A stretch of 30,490 nt of DNA from Bryobacterales bacterium (GTDB lineage: Bacteria > Acidobacteriota > Terriglobia > Bryobacterales > Bryobacteraceae), in contig JAEUQE010000093.1 of NCBI GenBank assembly GCA_016789785.1, positions 1 through 30,490 on the forward strand, in the 5' to 3' direction. Below the pieces are notes generated by a model, which was given only the letters and a program-made list of their open reading frames with translations, was not told the DNA's origin and did not search any database. How positions within the stretch are numbered: position 1 is the stretch's first letter; each line of letters begins with the position of its first letter. Of this stretch, positions 9,194 to 16,592 are shown one piece after another. The position numbers and the translations under genes are program-made.

Positions 9194-12100
9194 ATGAGAG
9201 CCATTTTTCGGACTTCGTTTGTCTTTTGTCTTCTGTCTCTCGCCCTCGCACTTCCGGCGAGTGCTCAGACAGCCCAGATCACCGGGCGCGTGGTGGATTC
9301 CAGTGGCGCGGTTCTGACCGGCGCGAAGTTGCTGGTCACCAATAACGAGACGGGGATCCGCCGCGCGGTGGAGACCAACGCGGAAGGCTACTACACCGCG
9401 CCGCTTCTCGCCCGCGGGTCCTACACGGTCTCGGTCCAACAGCCGGGTTTCAAGGAGATCGTCCGGTCCGGCTTGACGCTGGACGAAGGGCAGACGCTTC
9501 GGTTGGATCTGATGCTCGAAGTAGGACAGGTCAGCGAGCGCGTGGAAGTGAGCGGAGCGGCGCCGCTGCTCGAAACCGAAGGAGCGACGGTGAGCACGGT
9601 GGTACCCAATCAAAAGATCCTCGACATGCCGACCTATGGCCGGAACCCGCTGCAGTTCGCGCTACTCGTACCCGGCGTCCGCGCCACCGGATCCTTTGGC
9701 GACCTTCCGGTGTCGTCGTTCAGCGGCAATGCGGCCTCCATTGGCGGAGGCATCTCGGCCACCAACAACTACATGGTGGACGGCATACCTTCCGAGAACT
9801 GGGCTTCAGGCAACATCATGAACCCGCTTTCGGTCGACGCCACAGAGGAGTTCCGCCTCATTGTGCGCAATCCATCCGCCGAATTCGGACGCACCGGTGG
9901 GGGCGTCATCAACCTGATCAGCAAGTCCGGCACGAATGAACTCCACGGGAGCGTCTACGAGTTCAACCGCAACAAGGTCCTGCGTGCGAACGATTTCTTC
10001 AGCAATCGCGCTGGGCGCGCGCGCCAGCCATTCAACTTCAACCAGTGGGGCGCCACGCTGGGGGGTCCGATCAAAAAAGACAGGACGTTCTTCTTTTTCA
10101 ACTGGGAACAGTTCAAGCAGCGGACCGCTTCCACGTCCATCCGCTCCGTTCCCACCGAAGCGCAGCGGGCTGGCGACTTCAGCCAGACCCTCACCGCGGC
10201 CGGAGCACTGGTCCAGATCTACGATCCTTTCAGCACCCGCACCGACCCCACGAATCCCACCAACCGAATCCGTGACCAGTTCCCCGGCAACAGAATACCG
10301 GCGAGCCGCATCTCGTCCGTGGCCCAGGCAGTGAATGCGTTTTACCCAAAACCGAACACGGCTGGTGTCGCCGTCACCAATGCGAACAATTACTTTGGAG
10401 TCGGGTCTTCGCCCCTGGACAAGGACATTTATGGCCTGCGCCTCGACCACTACCTGACCCCCTCCCGCCGTCTGGCCGGGCGCTACACCTGGGACAAGAC
10501 CGTCCAAGGCGTCCCCAACTTTTACGACAACGTCGCCGAAATCCAGACCTCCAATCTGCCGTTCCAGCGGCACAGTTCCTTCGTCAGCTACTCCGACGCG
10601 CTCCGCCCAGACCTTCTGATCGACGTGCGGAGCGGCTTCAACGCATATCTCACCCAGCGGGTGACCCGCAGCCTTGGGTTCGACGCGACCCAACTTGGCC
10701 TTCCGGCGCGCGTGAACACGACTCAGCAGCTCATGGCTTTCCCGCGGTTCGATATGTCCGATATGACCGCAATCGGCAGCGATACGGGCGACCAATTGCT
10801 GCAGTCGAACAAGTCGTTTGGGTTCACGGGCTCCATCACCTGGCTCCGCGGAGCACACAGTTGGAAGTTTGGAAGTGACAACCGGATCTACCAGTCCAAC
10901 AACACACAGGGTGCGCGAGCCGCTCAATTCAGCTTCGGGCGGGGCTTCACCCAGGGGCCGAACCCGAACAATGCCGGAGCAACTTCCGGCTTCGGGTTTG
11001 CATCCTTCCTCCTCGGTGTACCGGCAGGCGGCAGCGTGGCATTCAACCAGCCCATTACCTCGACCGTGAAGAACTTCGCACTGTTCGTCCAAGACGACTG
11101 GAAGGTCACACCGAGACTTACGTTGAACCTCGGCCTGCGATGGGAGCGCGAAGGCGGCGTGACGGATCGCTTCAACGCGATCAGCAATTTCGACCCGAAC
11201 ATCCGGACCACGGTCAACGGCCTGAACCTCACGGGCGGACTGGTCTTCCCTGGAGTGAACGGGCTCCCTCGCGGCCATCGCGATGCCGAGTACACGAACT
11301 TCCAACCGCGGTTCGGTTTCGCATGGCAGGTGAAGCCGAAGACCGTCGTGCGAGGCGGCTACAGCATTTCGTTCCTGCCGACGACCGGTTACTTCACCGG
11401 GCTCGACCGCACCGGATTCTCGCTTGCGACGCCGCTCGTGACATCCCTTGACGGTGGTTTCACTCCCAATGAGACGCTCGCCAATCCGTTCCCGAACGGG
11501 CGGCTGGAACCGGTGGGCAGCAGGCTCGGGGCACTCACCCAGCTCGGACAGGGAGTGAATGGCAACAGCCGCGGCCTCCGGCGGGGATACTCCCTGCAGT
11601 GGTCTCTTTCGCTGCAGCGTGAATTGCCAGGCAACTGGCTCGTGGAAGCGGGCTACATGGGCAATCGCGGTGTTCAACTCCCCGGCAACCGGACCCACGA
11701 CTATCTGCCGCAGGAGTATCGCGCGCTCGGGACGCAGTTGCAGCAACTCGTGGACAATCCATTCTTCGGGACCATTGACCCGACCCTCGCTCTCGGGCAG
11801 CGGCAGGTGTCGCGAGCCTCGTTGCTCGACACGTACCCGCAGTTTAGCGGCGCCGGAGGCTTGGCAACACTCTCCGATTCGGTTTATCACGCCGCCACAA
11901 TGCGCATCGAGAAGCGTTTCTCCTCGGGTCTGAGTGCGCTGATCTCATACACCTTCAGCAAACTGATCGACAACAACCTGGGGGCAGGCGGCATGACGGA
12001 AAGCGGCGACAACGGAGTCCGCAACTGGGACAACCTCGCGGCGGAACGCTCCGTATCAGCCATTGACCTGCCGCAGCGGCTGGTGATTTCGGTCAGCTAC

Positions 12101-12586
12101 GAAATTCCCTTCGGAAGGACTGGGCCGGCCGTGTACAAGGCAATCGCCGGTGGATGGCAGATCAACTCCATCACAAGCTTCCAGAGTGGCAATGTGATCG
12201 GCGTCGGCCAGAACGGGACAGCCTTCGGCAGCAGCAAGCCGCATGCCGTTGGAGATCCTTCGCTCGACAATCCGACCATCGACCGCTGGCTGAACCGCGC
12301 CGCCTTCGCCAACTCGCTCCCGTTCACCTTCGGTAACGTAGCGCGCAACCTACCTCGCACGCGAACCGACGGCTGGAACAATGTGGACTTGTCACTGATG
12401 AAGAATTTCAAGCTCAAGGAACGCTACAAGCTGCAGTTTCGCGCCGAGTCGTTCAACTTCACGAACACTCCGACGTTTGGCAATCCGGCAGCGAACATCG
12501 ACGCCGGGAACTTCGGAACTGTGACCGGATTTGCAGCCAACTCCCGCGCCCGCGAGTTCCAGATGGCCCTGAAGTTGTATTTCTAA
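9194..12586 (+). CDS. Oar-like TonB-dependent receptor
   Basis: 1130 residues. The ATG at 9194 is preferred over the in-frame upstream codon at 9122 because it directly begins a Sec signal peptide (FRTSFVFCLLSLALALPASA). After cleavage comes a carboxypeptidase-regulatory-like domain (about 26-110, ITGRVVDSSGAVL to GQTLRLDLML). A plug domain follows (PTYGRNPLQFALLVPG, then YMVDGIPSENW and GGGVINLISKSGTNELHGS). A long beta barrel ends in Phe (KLYF), as expected for BAM-dependent outer-membrane proteins. The substrate is unknown. It is the first gene of an operon with two exported FAD oxidoreductases, so the imported or processed ligand may be the substrate of those enzymes. The length is usual for this family in Solibacter-like genomes. 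Confidence 0.9.
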   Translation: MRAIFRTSFVFCLLSLALALPASAQTAQITGRVVDSSGAVLTGAKLLVTNNETGIRRAVETNAEGYYTAPLLARGSYTVSVQQPGFKEIVRSGLTLDEGQTLRLDLMLEVGQVSERVEVSGAAPLLETEGATVSTVVPNQKILDMPTYGRNPLQFALLVPGVRATGSFGDLPVSSFSGNAASIGGGISATNNYMVDGIPSENWASGNIMNPLSVDATEEFRLIVRNPSAEFGRTGGGVINLISKSGTNELHGSVYEFNRNKVLRANDFFSNRAGRARQPFNFNQWGATLGGPIKKDRTFFFFNWEQFKQRTASTSIRSVPTEAQRAGDFSQTLTAAGALVQIYDPFSTRTDPTNPTNRIRDQFPGNRIPASRISSVAQAVNAFYPKPNTAGVAVTNANNYFGVGSSPLDKDIYGLRLDHYLTPSRRLAGRYTWDKTVQGVPNFYDNVAEIQTSNLPFQRHSSFVSYSDALRPDLLIDVRSGFNAYLTQRVTRSLGFDATQLGLPARVNTTQQLMAFPRFDMSDMTAIGSDTGDQLLQSNKSFGFTGSITWLRGAHSWKFGSDNRIYQSNNTQGARAAQFSFGRGFTQGPNPNNAGATSGFGFASFLLGVPAGGSVAFNQPITSTVKNFALFVQDDWKVTPRLTLNLGLRWEREGGVTDRFNAISNFDPNIRTTVNGLNLTGGLVFPGVNGLPRGHRDAEYTNFQPRFGFAWQVKPKTVVRGGYSISFLPTTGYFTGLDRTGFSLATPLVTSLDGGFTPNETLANPFPNGRLEPVGSRLGALTQLGQGVNGNSRGLRRGYSLQWSLSLQRELPGNWLVEAGYMGNRGVQLPGNRTHDYLPQEYRALGTQLQQLVDNPFFGTIDPTLALGQRQVSRASLLDTYPQFSGAGGLATLSDSVYHAATMRIEKRFSSGLSALISYTFSKLIDNNLGAGGMTESGDNGVRNWDNLAAERSVSAIDLPQRLVISVSYEIPFGRTGPAVYKAIAGGWQINSITSFQSGNVIGVGQNGTAFGSSKPHAVGDPSLDNPTIDRWLNRAAFANSLPFTFGNVARNLPRTRTDGWNNVDLSLMKNFKLKERYKLQFRAESFNFTNTPTFGNPAANIDAGNFGTVTGFAANSRAREFQMALKLYF

Positions 12587-12591
12587 AGATC

Positions 12592-14217
12592 ATGCGCCTT
12601 ACTCTTGCTGTAGCGCTTGCGGCCACCGCGTGGAGCACTTCTCAAGCGGCGGCGCCCGCGGCGGATGTCATCGTCTATGGAGGGACCGCGGCCGGTGTCG
12701 CGGCGGCGGTGCAGACGGCGCGAATGGGCCGTTCAGTGATCCTCGTCGCCCCGGAGAAGCACATTGGCGGCATCACGGTCGAGGGACTGGGAAGCGCCGA
12801 CATCAACAACCACTGGTTCCGCAACGACCTTGCGGTCGGCGGACTGGCCGCGGAATTCTACGCGCGCCTCGGCCGAAAGTACGGCAAGAATGGACCGGTG
12901 TACCGCTACGAGTCTCACGTTGCGGAATCTGTGTTTGCCGACATGCTCCGCGAAGCGAAGGTGACCGTAGTCGGCGAAAGCCGGCTTCGCGAACCGCTGG
13001 CTTCTTCGGTCCGATGGGGCGAAGGCCGTGCACTGCGCGCGATCATCGTGGAATCCGGCCAGGAGTATGCGGGGCGCATGTTCCTCGACTGCACGCTCGA
13101 AGGTGATTTGCTCAAGGCAGCCGGAGTGGACACCACCTTCGGACGTGAATCGAACCATCTCTATGGCGAGACCAAGAACGGCATCCGCGCCGAAACCACT
13201 CACGCGCAATTCAAGGTACGCGTGGATCCCTACCGCACTCCCGGCGATGCAAAGAGCGGGCTCATCCCGACGATTCAGGACGAACCTCTCGGCACACCCG
13301 GAGAAGGCGACCACAACATCCAGGCATTCTGCTTCCGCCTCTGCCTGACCCGAAATCCAGCGAACAGAATTCCCTTCCGCAAGCCGGCAAACTTCGACCG
13401 TTCGCTCTACGAGATCTACTTCCGGTACGTTCGCGCCGGAGGCAAGTTGTGGACTCCTATCGCGACTCTGCCGAACGGCAAGACAGACCTCGGCAGTTGG
13501 CATGACTTGTCGGCGAATCTTTACGGTATGAATCGCGAGTGGCCTGACGGCAGCTACGCCACTCGTGAGCGCATCTATGACGAGCACCGCACGTTCACCC
13601 AGGGCCTGCTGTGGCTGCTTGCCAACGACCCTGAGATGCCCGAAGACCTAAGGGCGGAGTGGCAAAAATGGGGGCTGTGCGGTGACGAGTTCACCGACAA
13701 CGAAGGCTGGCCACGGCGACTCTACGTCCGTGACGGGCGCCGCATGGTGTCCGGCTACGTCATCACGGAGCACCACACACAGAGAACCAACCCGCTCCCT
13801 GTGGCGGACCCCGTGGCTGTCGCGTACTGGCCGACGGATACGCACAGTGTTCGCCGCATTGTGCGTGACGGCGCGGCGTACAACGAAGGCTTCGTCTTCG
13901 ACGACGGAAACTGGGGGCCTTTTGGAATTGCCTATCGCGCCTTGCTGCCGAAGCGCTCTCAAGCGGCAAATCTGCTCACGCCGACATGTCCATCTTCGTC
14001 CCATGTGGCCTATGGGGCGATTCGCCTCGAGCAGACATTCCTGTCACTGGGCCAGGCCGCGGCCACCGCGTCCGTTCTCGCTCTGGAACGGAACACAGCC
14101 CTACACGACCTGGAGTACAACGTACTGCGGAAGCGCCTCGTCGACGATGGCCAGATCGTCAGCGTTGCGCTGCCTCAGGCGAAAGATGGTCCCACCCGCG
14201 ACAAGGAGAAACACTGA
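12592..14217 (+). CDS. Exported FAD-dependent oxidoreductase
   Basis: 541 residues, starting 5 bp after the TonB receptor stop. An N-terminal Sec signal peptide (residues 1-20, ending SQAAA) precedes the dinucleotide-binding motif VIVYGGTAAGVAAA (26-39). The rest, including HIGGITVEGLGSADINN and the late motif NEGWPRRLYVRDGRRMV, matches the FAD_oxidored (PF12831) family, often labelled xanthan-lyase-associated. Substrates of this family are poorly known; oxidation of a sugar or organic acid outside the cytoplasm is a reasonable guess. It is a clear paralogue of the next gene, so the pair arose by tandem duplication. It lacks the hydroxylase features of QhpG-type monooxygenases. Confidence 0.85.
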   Translation: MRLTLAVALAATAWSTSQAAAPAADVIVYGGTAAGVAAAVQTARMGRSVILVAPEKHIGGITVEGLGSADINNHWFRNDLAVGGLAAEFYARLGRKYGKNGPVYRYESHVAESVFADMLREAKVTVVGESRLREPLASSVRWGEGRALRAIIVESGQEYAGRMFLDCTLEGDLLKAAGVDTTFGRESNHLYGETKNGIRAETTHAQFKVRVDPYRTPGDAKSGLIPTIQDEPLGTPGEGDHNIQAFCFRLCLTRNPANRIPFRKPANFDRSLYEIYFRYVRAGGKLWTPIATLPNGKTDLGSWHDLSANLYGMNREWPDGSYATRERIYDEHRTFTQGLLWLLANDPEMPEDLRAEWQKWGLCGDEFTDNEGWPRRLYVRDGRRMVSGYVITEHHTQRTNPLPVADPVAVAYWPTDTHSVRRIVRDGAAYNEGFVFDDGNWGPFGIAYRALLPKRSQAANLLTPTCPSSSHVAYGAIRLEQTFLSLGQAAATASVLALERNTALHDLEYNVLRKRLVDDGQIVSVALPQAKDGPTRDKEKH

Positions 14218-15827
14218 TGATCACACGCCGGAAGTTCACCTTCACCGCGTTGACTGCCGTTCAAGCAACGGCTGCGGACGTCTGGGATGTGTGCGTTTAC
14301 GGCGGTGTCCCGTGCGGCATCGCATCCGCTCTCGCCGCGGCACGCGAGGGCGCAAAGGTCCTGCTGATCGAGCCCACCAAGCACGTTGGCGGCCTCAGCA
14401 CGAGCGGGATCAATACCGCGGAGTCCGAGCATATGCTTCTCTGGACCATCGGCGGCATCGCTCTGGACTTCTACAAGAGGCTCGGCGGCCATTACGGAAC
14501 GGGTAAGCCTGAGTTCTTCTTCGAATCCTCCGTTGCGGAGAAAGTGTATCTCGCCATGCTGCGCGAGGCGGGCGTGACCATCCGGTATGGCGCGCGCGTG
14601 GATCGCGTGGACAAGGCCGCCTCGCATATCCGAGGCATCCGGCTGACCGATGGCTCCGTGATTCAGGCCAAAGTGTTCGTCGATGCGGGGTATGAAGGCG
14701 ACCTGATGGCGCGCGCCGGTGTGCCTGCGGTCTCGGGCCGGGAAAGCCGCGATGAGTTCGGCGAAGAAGCGGCAGGTGTTCGATTCGACAAGGTTGTCAC
14801 CAAAGCGGCAACGGTCGACTCGAGCGGCCGCCTGTTGCCCGGTATCTCCGCCTGGGCTCGCGACCTGAAAGAAGGAAGTGCGCACCGCGGCGTGATGAAC
14901 TACAACTTCCGGCTCACTTTTGCCCGCGACGAAGCACTTCGCCGCCCCTTTCCAAAGCCGCAGAAATACGACCCCGTCCGATACAGTCTGCTGCGGAACT
15001 GGCTCCTGTCGAAGCAGGCCAGCGGCCAACCGGTGAAACTCGCCGGCATTCTCGATTTCTACCCCCGGCGAAACGGCAAGTTCGAGGTGAACAACAAGCA
15101 GGCAGCGATCATCTCCCTCGGCCACTTCGGTGGACAGTTCGACTACCCGGAAGCGAGCTACGCCCGCCGCGAACAGATCGTCGCGGATCATTGGGATTAC
15201 ACGCTTGGGCTCATCCACTTCCTCGCCTCCGATCAAGCCGTGCCTGCGTCTCTTCAGGCCGAAATGCATTCCTGGGGGCTACACCGTCAGGAGTTCGCCG
15301 ACAACGGGAACCTGCCGTATCAGTTGTATGTACGCGAGGCTCGCCGGATGCGTGGCGCTTCCATCGTGCTTCAGAAGGATTGCATCGACGAGCGCCGCAA
15401 GGACGACGCGATCGGCATCAGCTCGCACTTCATCGATTCGCATCACGTGCAGCGGGTCGCGTTGTCTGAGCAGGAGTTCGTGAATGAAGGCCGCATCTGG
15501 CGCACGTCGATGGCTTACCAAATCCCCTACCGGGCGCTGACCCCGAATCCTGAACACTGCACGAATCTCGTGGTTCCCGGCGCCGCGTCGTTCTCGCATG
15601 TCGCGTTCTGCAGCTACCGGTTGGAAAGTGTCTGGATGATCGCCGGCCATGCTGCCGGAGTCGCTGCCGCGTTCGCCGCGAAAGCGAATCAATCCATCCA
15701 GCGCATCGACGTGAAGAGCCTTCAGCAGAAACTGCGCGCCCAGGGTCAGGTGGTCGATTTCGTTCCTGGCCAGCCCGAGCGTTGGACCGATGTACACAAC
15801 AACACCGGCGGCCCGCCCGTGGTGTGA
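14217..15827 (+). CDS. FAD-dependent oxidoreductase, paralogue
   Basis: 536 residues. The ATG at 14217 shares one base with the preceding TGA (TGATG), with AAGGAG 8-9 nt upstream, so it is translationally coupled. The longer frame back to 13986 only overlaps the previous gene. The N-terminus, MITRRKFTFTALTA, looks like a short twin-arginine signal, which would suit a cofactor-loaded enzyme. The FAD-binding motif is VCVYGGVPCGIASA (25-38). Motifs shared with its neighbour include KHVGGLSTSGINTAE and NLPYQLYVREARRM. It is the last gene of the TonB-FAD-FAD operon. The 162 bp before the sigma factor show no strong terminator. Confidence 0.85.
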   Translation: MITRRKFTFTALTAVQATAADVWDVCVYGGVPCGIASALAAAREGAKVLLIEPTKHVGGLSTSGINTAESEHMLLWTIGGIALDFYKRLGGHYGTGKPEFFFESSVAEKVYLAMLREAGVTIRYGARVDRVDKAASHIRGIRLTDGSVIQAKVFVDAGYEGDLMARAGVPAVSGRESRDEFGEEAAGVRFDKVVTKAATVDSSGRLLPGISAWARDLKEGSAHRGVMNYNFRLTFARDEALRRPFPKPQKYDPVRYSLLRNWLLSKQASGQPVKLAGILDFYPRRNGKFEVNNKQAAIISLGHFGGQFDYPEASYARREQIVADHWDYTLGLIHFLASDQAVPASLQAEMHSWGLHRQEFADNGNLPYQLYVREARRMRGASIVLQKDCIDERRKDDAIGISSHFIDSHHVQRVALSEQEFVNEGRIWRTSMAYQIPYRALTPNPEHCTNLVVPGAASFSHVAFCSYRLESVWMIAGHAAGVAAAFAAKANQSIQRIDVKSLQQKLRAQGQVVDFVPGQPERWTDVHNNTGGPPVV

Positions 15828-15963
15828 TGGTGGACTTCGTCGACCGAGCCGGTCTTACCCATGAAAGATCAAGACGGCCTGAAGGTTCCTGGGTGTAAGG
15901 AGGGACCTGAGGAGAGGCCGGAGAACATACCGGACGGTAGCCAGAGTGTGGCCTGGCCGCACA

Positions 15964-15976
15964 TATAGTTTAGTAT
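15964..15976 (+). promoter_or_regulatory. AT-rich -10-like patch before the sigma gene
   Basis: In an otherwise GC-rich stretch, TATAGT (15964-15969) and TAGTAT (15971-15976) lie 14-26 bp before the sigma-factor ATG. No recognisable -35 is found at the right spacing. It could be a -10 element or simply an unstructured leader that opens the start site. Confidence 0.25.
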
Positions 15977-15989
15977 CATATCCCTCATC

Positions 15990-16589
15990 ATGGAGCGGCA
16001 AGGCGGGGATGTTACTGCCCTTCTCAAACAGTGGGCCGGTGGCGACGAAGCCGCACTGTCCGAAGTGGCCGGCGCTGTGCAACAGGAGTTGCGCAAGATC
16101 GCCGACGGCTACCTGCGGCGCGAACGCGCGGGGCACACACTGCAACCGACGGCCCTGGTGAACGAAGCTTGGATCCGGCTGGTTCGCCAGGAGGACGCGG
16201 ACTTCGACAATCGAAGGCACTTCTTTGCGCTCGCGGCGCAGATCATGCGGCAGATCCTTGTGGATCATGCGCGCGCCGCGAAGTCCGCAAAGCGCGGAGG
16301 AGGGATGACGCCGGTGGAACTGAAGGACTCCGCGGGCGCGCTCGATCCGTCGAATGCCGAGAACTTCCTGATGCTTCACGACGCGTTGGACAAACTCGCC
16401 GCCCGGCATCCACGGCATGCGCGAATTCTCGAACTTCGCTACTTCGGTGGTCTTGGTGTGAATGATGTGGCGGATCTGCTTGAGATTTCCATCGCCACCG
16501 TCAGCCGCGATCAGAAGTTCGCCGAAGCGCTCCTCAGTCAGATGATGTCGGCGAAAAACAGCGCGGCGGATTCCGCTCGTCAGAAGTGA
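15990..16589 (+). CDS. ECF sigma factor
   Basis: 199 residues, ATG at 15990. The protein matches the Acidobacteria/Planctomycetes ECF sigma family (Pfam ECF_sigma PF07638). Region 2 carries HTLQPTALVNEAWIRL (49-64), RRHFFALAAQIMRQILVDHAR (75-95) and a following Lys-rich KSAKRGGG. Region 4 carries LELRYFGGL and a helix-turn-helix at about 155-178 (NDVADLLEISIATVSRD). No anti-sigma gene is adjacent. Instead, the stop is 3 bp before a Ser/Thr kinase gene. Kinase-linked ECF factors of this kind are known in these phyla and may be controlled by phosphorylation; that link is inferred from position. Confidence 0.9.
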   Translation: MERQGGDVTALLKQWAGGDEAALSEVAGAVQQELRKIADGYLRRERAGHTLQPTALVNEAWIRLVRQEDADFDNRRHFFALAAQIMRQILVDHARAAKSAKRGGGMTPVELKDSAGALDPSNAENFLMLHDALDKLAARHPRHARILELRYFGGLGVNDVADLLEISIATVSRDQKFAEALLSQMMSAKNSAADSARQK

Positions 16590-16592
16590 GTC

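Noticed and set aside
9806..11890. Long open frame on the minus strand inside the first TonB gene (694 codons)
   Set aside because: It is antisense to a clear receptor gene, has the composition expected from GC-rich codon complement, and shows no domain or ribosome site.
12592..15827. The two FAD oxidoreductases as the missing QhpG hydroxylase
   Set aside because: Both carry export signals and belong to the FAD_oxidored (PF12831) type, whereas QhpG is a cytoplasmic monooxygenase acting on the gamma-subunit precursor. They are also in a separate operon on the other strand.
15842..15908. Hairpins GACCG-AGC-CGGTC (15842-15854) and AGGTTCC/GGGACCT (15883-15908) as terminators of the TonB-FAD operon
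   Set aside because: Stems are short, one needs a G-T pair, and neither is followed by a T-run.
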